DNA of 64,000 bases from Limnohabitans sp. Rim11 (GCF_001269365.1 NZ_CXOM01000002.1:504001-568000), one strand, 5' to 3'. Counted from the first letter of the stretch, positions 27,817 to 37,154 are shown. The notes: a model not told the origin generated them from the letters alone. Translations and numbers: made by a program.

Positions 27817-27848
27817 AGAGGCTTGTTCTGTGGACAAGGCTCTTTTTT
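27817..27848 (+). terminator. Rho-independent terminator after indolepyruvate oxidoreductase
   Basis: AGAGGCTTGT (27817-27826) pairs with ACAAGGCTCT (27834-27843) with one G-G mismatch, a 7-nt loop, and is followed by six T (27843-27848). It lies 70 bp past the stop codon. Confidence 0.7.
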
Positions 27849-27946
27849 CTTTATAGATCAATGAATTGGCTACTTTTAAAGCATGTGCAAGAGGCTGCAA
27901 TCTGGGTGTATCGAAAAAGTGAATAAGTTTTGATTTGCTAAAAATC

Positions 27947-27983
27947 TGTGGATAACTTGCCAGTTATCCTTTAATTTTCCACA
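27947..27983. promoter_or_regulatory. DnaA-box-like sites overlapping a dyad
   Basis: TGTGGATAA (27947-27955) is a perfect DnaA box on the minus strand and TTTTCCACA (27975-27983) is one base off on the plus strand. Between them GGATAACT and AGTTATCC form a perfect 8+8 dyad (27950-27969). The dyad sits between convergent genes, so it may be a weak terminator. The AT-rich intergenic stretch 27749-28013 holds no gene I can support. Confidence 0.4.
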
Positions 27984-28013
27984 CAGTTGTTCATTGACAA
28001 ACAGGGGATTTAA

Positions 28014-28226
28014 TTATTTTTCTAAAAACCATTGGATGCCGGTTTTGGCAATGAAACCAACCATGCCAAAAGCCAGCCCCAAGAAAAGAACAAAGGTTCC
28101 AAACTTACCTGCTTTGGATTCCCATGCCAAGTGGCCAATGATGAAAAGCATGTACAACATGAAAGCTGCAATGCCAATCGTTAAACCAAACGAGGCAATT
28201 TGTTCTTCAGTCAATCCCCAGATCAT
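28014..28226 (-). CDS. DUF2788 family small membrane protein
   Basis: 70 residues. It begins MIWGLTEEQIASFGLTIGIAAFMLYMLFIIGHLAWESKAG, with two hydrophobic helices joined by a short basic stretch and ending FLEK. This matches DUF2788, a family of small inner-membrane proteins of unknown function found in beta- and gammaproteobacteria. Its ATG overlaps the stop of the Spy-like gene by 4 nt (ATGA), so the two are translated together. Confidence 0.82.
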   Translation of the reverse strand: MIWGLTEEQIASFGLTIGIAAFMLYMLFIIGHLAWESKAGKFGTFVLFLGLAFGMVGFIAKTGIQWFLEK

Positions 28227-28690
28227 GGATGCATTTTGACGTGGTGGCCCATAGGACCACGGTTTAAGAATTTTTGAGTTTGTGTGTCAAATACTTTTTG
28301 CTGTGCAGGCGTCAAAGTGGCATAGAAAGTTTTGCTGGCATCCATCCGCTTTGTTATTTCTAAATCTCGCTCAGCTTTAAGTGCCATCATTTTGTCGATT
28401 CTCTCAGGTGTTGATAGTTTTTCCATTTCAGCCATTGAATGATTTGTTGGGCGCTTCATGGGTGATTTCATGGCCGTTTCAAAAGCATTCCAAGCATTTT
28501 CTTGTGATGCTTGCAGCTGAAGAAAAACTTTGAGTTCATTCAGATGTTTTTGATGACGCTCACTGTGGTGGGCATTACTTTTTGCTTCATGCATCATGCC
28601 GTGGCCAGGTGATTGTGCAATTGCAATCGTGCTGAAACCACAAGCGATGGCGATAAGTGCTGTTACCAGTGGAGTGTGAAGTTTAGACAT
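28223..28690 (-). CDS. Spy/CpxP-like periplasmic LTxxQ protein
   Basis: 155 residues. A signal peptide (hydrophobic TALIAIACGFSTIAIA, cleavage before QSPG) leads to a helical, His/Met/Lys-rich protein with the LTPAQQKVFD motif of the LTxxQ family. Members such as Spy and CpxP are ATP-independent periplasmic chaperones or envelope-stress sensors. The histidine/methionine-rich ends (GHGMMHEAKSNAHH; GHHVKMHP) could bind metal ions such as copper, which is an inference. It is translationally coupled to the DUF2788 gene downstream. Confidence 0.8.
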   Translation of the reverse strand: MSKLHTPLVTALIAIACGFSTIAIAQSPGHGMMHEAKSNAHHSERHQKHLNELKVFLQLQASQENAWNAFETAMKSPMKRPTNHSMAEMEKLSTPERIDKMMALKAERDLEITKRMDASKTFYATLTPAQQKVFDTQTQKFLNRGPMGHHVKMHP

Positions 28691-28754
28691 GAGGGTCCTT
28701 TCAAATTAAAAGAACAGTTTCTCTTTCTTGTGTGTCTGTATCTTTCAAAGATTG

Positions 28755-29630
28755 TTATGAATTGTAAAGACCCGCTCTAAAGTCATCGACAGCTTGTATC
28801 AACTCTTCACGCGTGTTCATCACAAAGGGCCCGTATTGGGCAATGGGCTCATTTAGAGGCTTACCAGCAATTAAAAGTACTTTAGAACCTGCTGCGGCAC
28901 TGATTTCTACACCAGATCCTTCGTTGCGAAGAATGGCCATGCGGTGCAGGCCAATGCTGGTTTCTTGATTTTCACTGACCACTTTGGCACTGCCGCGATA
29001 GACATACAAAAAAGCATTGTGTTCTGCTGGAATGCTTTGTTGAAAATGAGCCGCCTGATCAAAATGGATGTCTAAATAAAGAGCCTGCGTTGGAAACAAT
29101 TTAGCCGGCCTGTTGACAGCGCCTTCAACGCCGTGTGACTTACCTGCTATGACACGCAAGGAGACGCCAGAAGTTAAAGAGAGTTCAGGTATTTTTTCGC
29201 TTTGTATGTCTTGATACGCAGGGGCACACATTTTTTGATGGGAGGCCAAATTCAGCCACAGCTGAAAACCTTCCATCACACCTTCTTCTTGTTCTGGCAT
29301 TTCACTGTGCACCACACCACGGCCAGCAGTCATCCACTGTACACCCCCGTTTTGTAGCAAGCCTTCATTGCCCGCACTGTCACGGTGGCGCATTCGCCCC
29401 GCAATCATGTAGGTTACTGTTTCAAAGCCACGGTGTGGGTGATCTGGAAAGCCACCGCCGTAGTCGTTGGGATCATCACTGCCAAAGTTATCGAGCATGA
29501 GGAAGGGATCAAGGCGGCGTTGATGCGCTTGCGTCAGCACCCTTGTGAGCTTGACGCCGTCGCCATCGCGCGTGGCTTGCCCGATGACTTGTTGTTCGAC
29601 GCTGCGGCCTTGAAAATTAGGAAGACTCAT
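28755..29630 (-). CDS. pirin family protein
   Basis: 291 residues, a bicupin. The N-terminal cupin has the pirin signature HPHRGFETVTYMIAGRMRHRDSAG with metal-binding His residues, then GGVQWMTAGRGVVHSEMP. The C-terminal cupin ends with KPLNEPIAQYGPFVMNTREELIQAVDDFRAG, highly typical of the family. Pirins are iron-binding; the E. coli homologue YhhW has quercetinase activity. The natural substrate is unknown. The start overlaps the stop of the Old Yellow Enzyme gene by 4 nt, so both come from one message and may act on related aromatic or electrophilic compounds. Confidence 0.92.
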   Translation of the reverse strand: MSLPNFQGRSVEQQVIGQATRDGDGVKLTRVLTQAHQRRLDPFLMLDNFGSDDPNDYGGGFPDHPHRGFETVTYMIAGRMRHRDSAGNEGLLQNGGVQWMTAGRGVVHSEMPEQEEGVMEGFQLWLNLASHQKMCAPAYQDIQSEKIPELSLTSGVSLRVIAGKSHGVEGAVNRPAKLFPTQALYLDIHFDQAAHFQQSIPAEHNAFLYVYRGSAKVVSENQETSIGLHRMAILRNEGSGVEISAAAGSKVLLIAGKPLNEPIAQYGPFVMNTREELIQAVDDFRAGLYNS

Positions 29631-30757
29631 GTTGAAGAAGCATTGAGAAATGGATAGTCGGTATAGCCTTTTTCGAGGCCACCATAAAACGTGCTCCGAT
29701 CGGGCTCATTGAATGGGCCATTTTGCCTAAGCCTTAAACCCAGGTCTGGGTTGGCAATAAATGGTCGACCAAAGGCAATTAAATCTGCACCATTGCTCAA
29801 AGCTTGATGGGCCAATTCAAGCGTGTAGGCATTGTTGAGCATCCATGCGCCTGTTCCGCCTGCCCCAACGTACGCCGCTTTAAGCGCCGCATAGTCAAAC
29901 GGCTGCGGGCCCTGATAAAAGTCACGCGCTGCGCCGGTGGAGCCCTCTACTGTGTGAACGTAGGCCAAGTTCAATGTGCCCAAAAACTGAGCAACGTGTT
30001 CAAACAATGTTTGGGGTTCATCGTCTGACGCGTCATTGGCTGGGGTGACGGGAGAAATACGGATGGCACTGTTTCCACCCCCAATTTCGGAGCAGACTGC
30101 TTGCATCACTTCTTTCAAAAAGCGCGTTCGGTTTTCAACGCTGCCGCCGTAAGAGTCGGTTCGGTGGTTACTGCCAGACCTTAAAAATTGATCGATTAAA
30201 TAGCCATTGGCGGCGTGCACCTCCACACCATCAAACCCTGCCGCCATGGCGTTGCGTGAGGCGGTTTTGTAGTCTGCCACAATGCCTGGAATTTCGTCGA
30301 TTGAAAGTGCGCGCGGCTCAGATGTGGCCATAAAACTTGGCACACCCTCAATGAGCTGAACGGTTTTGGTTTTTGCGGTGAGTGCCGAAGGCGCAACGGG
30401 CGCCGCGCCGTCTGGTTGAAAGCAATGATGTGACACGCGGCCGACATGCCAGAGTTGCATGACAATTTTTCCACCCTGTGCATGCACTGCGGCCGTCACG
30501 GGTTTCCATGCTGCAACTTGCTCAGAAGACCAGATGCCTGGTACATCTGCATAGCCCTGACCTTGATGGCTGATGGCGGTTGCTTCTGTGATGATGAGGC
30601 CTGCGCCCGTTGCGGGCTTGGCGCGTTGCGCATAGTATTCAGCCATGAGTGCATTGGCCAAAGCGAGTGGCGCTCGATTTCGAGTGAGCGGAGCCATCAC
30701 AATGCGTGATGCGAGGTGAAGGTTGCCTGCTTGGCAGGGTTCAAATAAGTTTTTCAT
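29627..30757 (-). CDS. alkene reductase, Old Yellow Enzyme family
   Basis: 376 residues, normal for NemA/OYE. Recognisable parts are MAPLTRNRA near the N-terminus (FMN-binding), QLWHVGRVSH, the HAANGYLIDQFLRSGSNHRTDSYGGS block with the substrate-binding His-x2-Asn pair and the hallmark flanking residues, and IAFGRPFIANPDL near the C-terminus. It reduces activated C=C bonds and nitro groups with NAD(P)H through FMN. The gene is head-to-head with the MFS gene, sharing a CATG start, and is coupled to pirin downstream. Confidence 0.93.
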   Translation of the reverse strand: MKNLFEPCQAGNLHLASRIVMAPLTRNRAPLALANALMAEYYAQRAKPATGAGLIITEATAISHQGQGYADVPGIWSSEQVAAWKPVTAAVHAQGGKIVMQLWHVGRVSHHCFQPDGAAPVAPSALTAKTKTVQLIEGVPSFMATSEPRALSIDEIPGIVADYKTASRNAMAAGFDGVEVHAANGYLIDQFLRSGSNHRTDSYGGSVENRTRFLKEVMQAVCSEIGGGNSAIRISPVTPANDASDDEPQTLFEHVAQFLGTLNLAYVHTVEGSTGAARDFYQGPQPFDYAALKAAYVGAGGTGAWMLNNAYTLELAHQALSNGADLIAFGRPFIANPDLGLRLRQNGPFNEPDRSTFYGGLEKGYTDYPFLNASST

Positions 30758-31985
30758 GACTCAAAATATCCGATGGATGACGGCCTTAGGGTTGTCGGTT
30801 TGTATTTCAATGGCTGCCGCTGTCTCTTTAGGAATGACGCGGTTTGCCTATGCGCTCTTGTTGCCACCCATGCGTGACGATTTGTTGTGGAGCTACACCT
30901 TAGCAGGTGCCATGAATACTTTCAATGCCGTGGGTTACTTGGTCGGAGCTTTGTTAACGCCATGGGCGCTGCGCCGATGGGGTGCTGTGAGGGTTTTAAT
31001 TTGGGGAGCGTTGGCAGCAACTATTTTCATGGCCCTGACGGGGTTCTTGATCGACACGGCGGCTTTGTTGTTTCAACGCTTCCTGGCTGGCGTTGCCAGC
31101 GCAGCCGTTTTTGTTTCTGGCGGTTTATTGGCGGCCCGACTCGGTGCACAAATTCCGGCGCAATCTGGCTTGTTGTTGGGTGTTTACTACGGCGGAACGG
31201 GTTGGGGCATCGTCTTGTCTGCGCTTATGGTGCCTGCCTCATTGGGCTGGGCACAAGTGCAGGCGGTTGATCACCCGTGGTCGTGGGCTTGGTGGTCTTT
31301 GGCGGGGCTGTGTTTGGCCCTCAGTTTATTGATGATTCTGATTCGCCGTCCCTTGATGCATTGGGCGCCTGAGTCGCCGCCTTCTATGGCCTCAACCCAT
31401 CAAGCAGCACCAGCAACGCGCGGGTTGCGTCAATGGTTTTTTGCTTTGTTGGGGTATGGCTGCTTTGGCGTTGGTTATATCGGGTACATGACTTTTGTGG
31501 TGGCCTTGTTGAGAGAACAAGGCGCGGGACCCGCCGACATCACTTTGTTTTATGCGCTCTTGGGTGTGGCTGTGGTTGTCTCGTCCAGGGTCTGGGCGGG
31601 CTTGTTGAATCACTATCGTGGTGGACAAGCGCTGTCTATTTTGAACGCCTTGTTGAGTGTGGCAACACTCATTCCAGCCATCACTGCTGCATGGCCTTTG
31701 ATGATGATTTCGGGCTTGATTTTTGGCCTTGTGTTTTTGTCTCTGGTTGCCTCAACCACGGCCATGGTGAAACACAACTTGCCACCAGAGCAGTGGGCTT
31801 CTGGCATCAGTGTGTTTACCGTTATTTTTGCGTTGGGCCAAATTGTGGGTCCCGTGGTGGTGGGCTGGATTGCCGATGGTGATGGCGGCTTGCAAAGGGG
31901 TTTGTTGTTTTCTGCGATGGCTTTGTTGTTGGGGTCTTTTTTTGCGTGGCAACAAAAACCATTGACAGAAAAAACAACGGCGTGA
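30756..31985 (+). CDS. YbfB/YjiJ family MFS transporter
   Basis: 409 residues from the ATG at 30756; another ATG at 30777 is possible. About 12 transmembrane helices are visible. The first helix region has the group signature SLGMTRFAYALLLPPMRDDL, typical of the MFS_4/YbfB-YjiJ family, whose substrates are mostly unknown. The start codon overlaps that of the divergent Old Yellow Enzyme gene, so the promoter of each must lie inside the other's coding sequence. It may export compounds handled by the reductase, which is inferred only from this arrangement. Confidence 0.85.
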   Translation: MTQNIRWMTALGLSVCISMAAAVSLGMTRFAYALLLPPMRDDLLWSYTLAGAMNTFNAVGYLVGALLTPWALRRWGAVRVLIWGALAATIFMALTGFLIDTAALLFQRFLAGVASAAVFVSGGLLAARLGAQIPAQSGLLLGVYYGGTGWGIVLSALMVPASLGWAQVQAVDHPWSWAWWSLAGLCLALSLLMILIRRPLMHWAPESPPSMASTHQAAPATRGLRQWFFALLGYGCFGVGYIGYMTFVVALLREQGAGPADITLFYALLGVAVVVSSRVWAGLLNHYRGGQALSILNALLSVATLIPAITAAWPLMMISGLIFGLVFLSLVASTTAMVKHNLPPEQWASGISVFTVIFALGQIVGPVVVGWIADGDGGLQRGLLFSAMALLLGSFFAWQQKPLTEKTTA

Positions 31986-32021
31986 TATCACCTGACGACA
32001 GCCTTCCTCACGTTCGCTTTT

Positions 32022-32807
32022 TCAAACATCGTAGCCAGGGTTTTCGCGATTTAGTTTGCGGATCAAGGATGGCCATACAAAGGTACCGCCCAAGCCGCCC
32101 GTTTGAACTTTCATGGCGTGTGCAACGCCGTTCAAAATGTCGGGGTTCACCTGCACTAAATCGCTTGTTTGGGTTTGTCCCGACAACGCGTCTAGTTGAA
32201 TTCTGCAAGTGTTTTCAAAAATATACATTTGTAAAAAAGCATCTGCAATGGTTTTGCCCACAGTCAGTAAGCCATGATTACGCAACATCAAATAATTGGC
32301 GCCACCCAAATTTGATTTCAAGCGAAGCTTCTCTTCATCGCGAATCGCCACACCTTCGTAGTCGTGATAGGCCAACGAACTCAGAACAAAAGTGCTTTGC
32401 TGGCTGATCGGCAACACGCCATGTTTTTGGGCGCTGACCGCCACACCTGCGCGCGTGTGGGTGTGTAAAACGCAACCCGCTTCTTGCCGCGCCTCATGCA
32501 CCGCGCTGTGAATGACAAAGCCTGCTGGGTTGACGGGGTGAGGGTTGTCGGTATCTAGCTTTTGACATTGCATGTCGACCTTCACCAAACTGGACGCCGT
32601 AATTTCATCAAACATGAGGCCGTAGGGGTTGATCAAAAACTGATGCGCGTCACCTGCAACAGATTCTGGTAATTTGGCGCTGATGTGGGTGAATACCAAA
32701 TCGCTCCAGCCATACAAGGCAACCAAACGATAGCAAGCTGCTAAGTTGACACGAAGCGCCCATTCGTCGGGATGAATTTGAGCGGCGGGTAGGGTTGTGG
32801 TTTTCAA
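32022..32807 (-). CDS. class II aldolase/adducin family protein
   Basis: 261 residues. The aldolase II fold is shown by the start RVNLAACYRLVALYGWSDLVFTHISAKLP, a zinc-binding pair in VLHTHTRAGVAVSA and the second ligand segment RNHGLLTVGKTIADAF. These proteins are zinc-dependent aldolases or decarboxylases, but the 4-carbon phosphosugar specificity of AraD/FucA cannot be assumed; this adducin-like subgroup is mostly uncharacterised. It is divergent from mnmG, with 192 bp between the starts, and convergent with the MFS gene. Confidence 0.87.
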   Translation of the reverse strand: MKTTTLPAAQIHPDEWALRVNLAACYRLVALYGWSDLVFTHISAKLPESVAGDAHQFLINPYGLMFDEITASSLVKVDMQCQKLDTDNPHPVNPAGFVIHSAVHEARQEAGCVLHTHTRAGVAVSAQKHGVLPISQQSTFVLSSLAYHDYEGVAIRDEEKLRLKSNLGGANYLMLRNHGLLTVGKTIADAFLQMYIFENTCRIQLDALSGQTQTSDLVQVNPDILNGVAHAMKVQTGGLGGTFVWPSLIRKLNRENPGYDV

Positions 32808-32999
32808 ATCGTCTCCTTGGAGGGGGTTGCGTTCGGCGGTCTTTTTGACGACCTGTATTCAAAGCGCAAGCTTATCGCGTGGCTTCGTTGACCATGGGTC
32901 GCGCAGGGCACAGCTGATCCAGATAAAATCAAAGACCTTGGCCCTTGGCCTCCTGCGGCGCGGGCAGCGCCGGCCTATTGGTGATGGACTGGTGAATAC

Positions 33000-35024
33000 A
33001 TGCTTTACCCACAAGAATTTGATGTGATCGTTGTTGGCGGCGGCCATGCTGGCACGGAGGCTGCGCTGGCGGCTGCACGCATGGGCTGTCAAACGCTTTT
33101 GCTCTCACACAACATCGAAACCCTGGGGCAGATGAGCTGCAACCCATCCATTGGTGGTATCGGCAAAGGGCATCTGGTCAAAGAGGTCGACGCTTTGGGC
33201 GGCGCCATGGCGCTCGCGACCGATGAGGGCGGTATTCAATTTCGCATTTTGAACAGCTCTAAAGGCCCAGCTGTGCGCGCTACCCGTGCGCAAGCCGATC
33301 GCATTTTGTACAAAGCCGCCATCCGTCATCGCTTAGAAAATCAAGAAAACCTTTGGCTTTTTCAGCAGGCTGTCGATGATTTGATGGTTGAGTCAAATGG
33401 CTCAGAAGACCGTGTGGTGGGAGCTGTAACGCAAGTGGGCGTTCGCTTCCGTTCTAAAACGGTGGTGCTTACGGCCGGTACCTTTTTGGATGGCAAGATT
33501 CACGTTGGCCTAGAAAACTATGCCGCAGGCCGCGCTGGCGATCCTCCTGCTGTCAGTTTGTCGGCTCGTTTGAAAGAACTTAAATTGCCCCAAGGCCGCT
33601 TGAAAACGGGTACGCCACCCAGGCTTGATGGCCGCACCATTGACTTTAGCCAATGCTTTGAGCAGCCGGGCGATGGCATGCCGGGTGGTTTGAACGAGTC
33701 TTCTGGCGTGCCTGTTTTTAGCTTCATGGGTCGCGCCGAAATGCACCCGGCGCAAATGCCTTGTTGGATTACGCATACCAATGAGCGGACCCATGACATC
33801 ATTCGGTCTGGCTTTGATCGCAGCCCCATGTTCACCGGAAAAATTGAAGGTGTCGGGCCGAGGTATTGTCCAAGTGTGGAAGACAAAATCAACCGCTTCG
33901 CGGACAAAGACAGCCATCAGATTTTTCTAGAGCCCGAGGGTTTAACCACCCATGAGTTTTATCCCAATGGCATCTCTACCAGCTTGCCATTTGACATTCA
34001 GTATGCCCTGGTTCGATCGATGAAGGGCCTTGAAAACGCCCATATTCTGAGGCCAGGCTACGCCATCGAATACGATTACTTTGACCCGCGTTCCTTGAAG
34101 AGCAGTTTTGAAACGCGCCAAATCGGCGGACTGTTTTTTGCGGGCCAGATCAACGGCACAACGGGTTATGAAGAGGCTGCTGCACAAGGCTTGTTTGCCG
34201 GCATCAACGCCGCCTTGCAGTGCCGCGCCTTGTTGGGCAAAGGCAATGACATGGGCGGCTCTTGGTTGCCGTCGCGTGACCAAGCCTATTTGGGCGTGTT
34301 GGTTGACGATCTGATTACCAAGGGCGTAACCGAACCCTATCGAATGTTCACCAGCAGGGCAGAGTTCCGCTTGCAACTTCGGGAAGACAATGCAGACATG
34401 CGACTGACAGAGGTTGGTCGTCAAATGGGATTGGTAGACGACGCCCGCTGGGCTTCTTTTTGCACCAAACGCGAGGCTGTTTCACGTGAAACAGATCGGC
34501 TCAAGTCAAATTGGGTGAATCCTCGAAATCTTCCCGCGGCTGAGTCGGAGCGGGTGCTCGGTAAGGCCATTGAGCACGAGCACAACTTGTTTGAATTGCT
34601 TCGTCGCCCCAACGTCAGTTATGAAAACTTGATGAGCCTTGACTCAGGACGATTTGTGTCTGAAGCTGTTTCACGTGAAACATTGGGCGTCTTGTCGGCG
34701 GCGGTGGTTGAGCAAGTTGAAATTGCCGCCAAGTACTCTGGCTACATCGATCGGCAAAAGCTTGAGGTGGAAAGGGCGGCTCACTTTGAAAATCTCAAGT
34801 TGCCCGCCAAGTTGGACTACCTTCAGGTTTCTTCCTTGTCGATTGAGGCAAGGCAAAAGCTGGACAAGCATCGCCCAGAAACCTTGGGCATGGCTTCGCG
34901 TATTTCTGGCATTACGCCTGCCACCATTTCCTTGTTGCTGATTCATCTTAAAAGGGGTGGCTTCAAAGAGTTCATGGCCGTCAAGCCTGAGCTGCTTGAA
35001 GGCGCCGAAAGCCTGGCTTCATGA
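33000..35024 (+). CDS. mnmG: tRNA uridine-5-carboxymethylaminomethyl modification enzyme
   Basis: 674 residues. The FAD site [21 protein letters not shown], the block [22 protein letters not shown] and the C-terminal [15 protein letters not shown] are all diagnostic of MnmG (GidA). With MnmE it installs cmnm5U34 in tRNAs, aiding decoding of two-codon boxes. The gene contains two perfect 16-bp parS sites at 34478 and 34667; both encode the short peptide VSRET in the protein. This C-terminal region is somewhat longer than in E. coli (629 aa). rsmG overlaps its end by 4 nt. Confidence 0.97.
   Translation: MLYPQEFDVIVVGGGHAGTEAALAAARMGCQTLLLSHNIETLGQMSCNPSIGGIGKGHLVKEVDALGGAMALATDEGGIQFRILNSSKGPAVRATRAQADRILYKAAIRHRLENQENLWLFQQAVDDLMVESNGSEDRVVGAVTQVGVRFRSKTVVLTAGTFLDGKIHVGLENYAAGRAGDPPAVSLSARLKELKLPQGRLKTGTPPRLDGRTIDFSQCFEQPGDGMPGGLNESSGVPVFSFMGRAEMHPAQMPCWITHTNERTHDIIRSGFDRSPMFTGKIEGVGPRYCPSVEDKINRFADKDSHQIFLEPEGLTTHEFYPNGISTSLPFDIQYALVRSMKGLENAHILRPGYAIEYDYFDPRSLKSSFETRQIGGLFFAGQINGTTGYEEAAAQGLFAGINAALQCRALLGKGNDMGGSWLPSRDQAYLGVLVDDLITKGVTEPYRMFTSRAEFRLQLREDNADMRLTEVGRQMGLVDDARWASFCTKREAVSRETDRLKSNWVNPRNLPAAESERVLGKAIEHEHNLFELLRRPNVSYENLMSLDSGRFVSEAVSRETLGVLSAAVVEQVEIAAKYSGYIDRQKLEVERAAHFENLKLPAKLDYLQVSSLSIEARQKLDKHRPETLGMASRISGITPATISLLLIHLKRGGFKEFMAVKPELLEGAESLAS
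34478..34493. promoter_or_regulatory. parS site 1 (perfect)
   Basis: TGTTTCACGTGAAACA, identical to the canonical ParB-binding palindrome, lies inside mnmG. ParB loads here as a CTP-dependent clamp and spreads to form the segregation complex. Confidence 0.93.
34667..34682. promoter_or_regulatory. parS site 2 (perfect)
   Basis: A second exact TGTTTCACGTGAAACA, 189 bp after the first and in the same reading frame of mnmG. Confidence 0.93.
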
Positions 35025-35683
35025 GTGAAGACTTGATGTTGGCCTTGGCAGAGGGCATTTCTGCTTTGGGTTTGTCGCTAGGCGAGGAGGCGCAGAAGCA
35101 GCTCTTGGACTACATGGCCTTGATCCAAAAGTGGAACAAGGTCTACAACTTAACAGCGCTTCGCGACTCGCAGGAAATACTGACCCACCATTTGCTGGAC
35201 AGTCTTTCTGCCATTGGCCCCTTAATGCAACAAACGCGGTCCTTGGATGGCGCCTTTTCTTTCTTAGATGTTGGCTCCGGCGGTGGATTGCCCGGGGTGG
35301 TCATTGCTATATGTTGCCCCGGGGTTAATGTGACATGTGTCGATGCCGTTTCCAAAAAGGCGGCATTTGTTCAGCAGGTTGCGGCCAGTCTCAAGCTGGG
35401 CAACTTAAAGGGCATTCATGCCAGAGTCGAAACGCTAAGCGGCCCATTCGACGTCATTGGGTCTCGTGCTTTTGCTTCTTTGCCTGACTTTGTCAATTGG
35501 TCGTCTGGCGCCTTGGCCGATGGCGGTGTTTGGATGGCCATGAAGGGCAAGTTGCCAGAAGAAGAAATGTCGGCCTTGCCGCCCATGGTCCAAGTGTTTC
35601 ACGTGGAACAACTCCTTGTGCCCGGCCTGAATGCTGAAAGGTGCATGGTTTGGATGAAAAAATCGACAGCTTTGTCTGCCTAG
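35021..35683 (+). CDS. rsmG: 16S rRNA (guanine527-N7)-methyltransferase
   Basis: 220 residues. RsmG (GidB) motifs are [26 protein letters not shown], the SAM-binding [17 protein letters not shown], and [13 protein letters not shown] near the end. It methylates G527 of 16S rRNA; loss gives low-level streptomycin resistance in many bacteria. The ATG overlaps the mnmG stop (ATGA). A near-perfect parS site lies at 35595-35610 in its 3' part. It is the second gene of the mnmG-to-parB run. Confidence 0.95.
   Translation: MSEDLMLALAEGISALGLSLGEEAQKQLLDYMALIQKWNKVYNLTALRDSQEILTHHLLDSLSAIGPLMQQTRSLDGAFSFLDVGSGGGLPGVVIAICCPGVNVTCVDAVSKKAAFVQQVAASLKLGNLKGIHARVETLSGPFDVIGSRAFASLPDFVNWSSGALADGGVWMAMKGKLPEEEMSALPPMVQVFHVEQLLVPGLNAERCMVWMKKSTALSA
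35595..35610. promoter_or_regulatory. parS-like site 3 (one mismatch)
   Basis: TGTTTCACGTGGAACA differs from the parS consensus at one position (A to G at base 12). It lies inside rsmG, 913 bp beyond site 2. Confidence 0.75.
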
Positions 35684-35737
35684 GCATTTGGAGTCGGCTT
35701 TCGCCCATTACACTTGGGCTAGATAAGAAAGCCTTGC

Positions 35738-36352
35738 ATGTTTGGAATTTCTGATTACGGCGCCTTTGTTGCGGCCTTTGTTTTGTTGTTGTTTTTGCCA
35801 GGGCCCGGCAATTTGGCCCTGATTACCTCTACCAGCCAGGGTGGCATGCGGGGTGGGCTGGCTTCCGTGTTGGGCTTGCTGTTGGGTGACCAAATTTTGT
35901 TGTGGATGACAGTGGCCGGCGTTGCTGCTTTGCTGCAAAGCTATCCTCATTTGTTCATGGCACTGCAGTGGTTGGGCGCAGCCTATTTGGCTTGGCTGGG
36001 CGCCAAAATGGTTTTGGCCAAACCGGGCGAAGGCACCTCCATCAAAATTACACCGGGAAAATATTTCAAAGAAACCATGCTTATCACCTTGCTCAATCCC
36101 AAGGCCATCATGTTTTACTTTGCTTTTTTCCCGCAGTTCATTGACCTCGAAAAACACCAAGGGATGACTACTTTTGTTTTCATGGCGGTCACTATTGCTG
36201 TGTTGGGTTTTCTTTACTGTTTTGGGGTCGTTTTGATCACTCACACCATGGCAGAGCGCATTCGAGCCAACCCGAAGATGTCTGCCGTATTGCAAAAACT
36301 GGCAGGCGTGTGTTTGATTGGTTTCGGCTTGAAATTGGCCGTTGGCAAATGA
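35738..36352 (+). CDS. LysE family translocator
   Basis: 204 residues with about six hydrophobic segments. The LysE/RhtB signature is clear: FLPGPGNLALITSTSQGGMRGGLASVLGLLLGDQ near the N-terminus and LLNPKAIMFYFAFFPQF in the middle. Members export amino acids such as lysine, homoserine or threonine across the inner membrane. It lies between rsmG and parA on the same strand, with 54 and 31 bp gaps, a position common in Comamonadaceae. The substrate is unknown. Confidence 0.9.
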   Translation: MFGISDYGAFVAAFVLLLFLPGPGNLALITSTSQGGMRGGLASVLGLLLGDQILLWMTVAGVAALLQSYPHLFMALQWLGAAYLAWLGAKMVLAKPGEGTSIKITPGKYFKETMLITLLNPKAIMFYFAFFPQFIDLEKHQGMTTFVFMAVTIAVLGFLYCFGVVLITHTMAERIRANPKMSAVLQKLAGVCLIGFGLKLAVGK

Positions 36353-36383
36353 GTGCACCCACCGAAAATTAATCGAGTAACAA

Positions 36384-37154
36384 ATGGCAAAAATTTTCTG
36401 TGTTGCAAATCAAAAAGGCGGTGTTGGCAAAACCACATCGGCTGTGAACTTGGCCGCGGGTTTGGCCAAGGTCGGTCAAAGAGTTTTGCTGGTCGACTTA
36501 GATCCGCAAGGCAATGCCACCATGGGCTCTGGCGTAGACAAACGTCAGCTAGAACTCAGTGTTTATGATGTTTTGCTGGAGTCTGCCAGCATTCAAGAGG
36601 CCGCCATTTTTTCTGAGAAATGTGGATATCACGTCCTGGGTGCAAATCGTGAATTGGCCGGTGCAGAGGTTGAGTTGGTCGATTTGGAAAGACGCGATCA
36701 GCGTTTGAAGTTGGCGCTCGATGTGGTCAATCAAGAGTTTGATTTTGTATTGATTGATTGCCCACCTTCCTTGTCCATGCTCACTCTCAATGGTTTGTGT
36801 GCTGCGCATGGCGTGATTGTTCCTATGCAATGCGAGTATTTTGCGTTGGAAGGTTTGACCGATTTGGTCAACACCATCAAGCAGGTTCACGCCAATTTGA
36901 ACCCCGATTTGAAAATCATTGGTTTGCTTCGCGTCATGTTTGACCCCCGAATTACCTTGCAGCAGCAGGTAAGTGAACAGCTCAAATCGCATTTTGGTGA
37001 CAAGGTTTTCAACACCGTCATTCCGCGTAATGTGCGATTGGCCGAGGCCCCTAGTTACGGCTTGCCCGGCGTTATCTTTGATCCATCGGCCAAGGGCAGC
37101 CAAGCATTTGTGGAGTTTGCCAGGGAGTTGGTGCTTCGCATTCCAAGCATGTGA
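36384..37154 (+). CDS. parA: chromosome partitioning ATPase ParA
   Basis: 256 residues. The deviant Walker A motif KGGVGKTTSAVNLAAGLA, VLLVDLDPQGNAT, and FVLIDCPPSL (Walker B) are diagnostic of ParA/Soj. It binds DNA nonspecifically as an ATP dimer and moves ParB-parS complexes during segregation. Length and lack of an N-terminal helix-turn-helix mark the small chromosomal type. The start of the alpha/beta hydrolase gene follows directly and parB comes after that. Confidence 0.96.
   Translation: MAKIFCVANQKGGVGKTTSAVNLAAGLAKVGQRVLLVDLDPQGNATMGSGVDKRQLELSVYDVLLESASIQEAAIFSEKCGYHVLGANRELAGAEVELVDLERRDQRLKLALDVVNQEFDFVLIDCPPSLSMLTLNGLCAAHGVIVPMQCEYFALEGLTDLVNTIKQVHANLNPDLKIIGLLRVMFDPRITLQQQVSEQLKSHFGDKVFNTVIPRNVRLAEAPSYGLPGVIFDPSAKGSQAFVEFARELVLRIPSM

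Noticed and set aside
27829..27837. TGTGGACAA as a third DnaA box
   Set aside because: It is one base off consensus and lies within the loop and stem of the terminator hairpin at 27817-27848, which explains it better.
32808..32999. sigma70 promoter for mnmG from TTGACC and TAAAAT
   Set aside because: The elements are 30 bp apart, too far for -35/-10; no other good match was seen.
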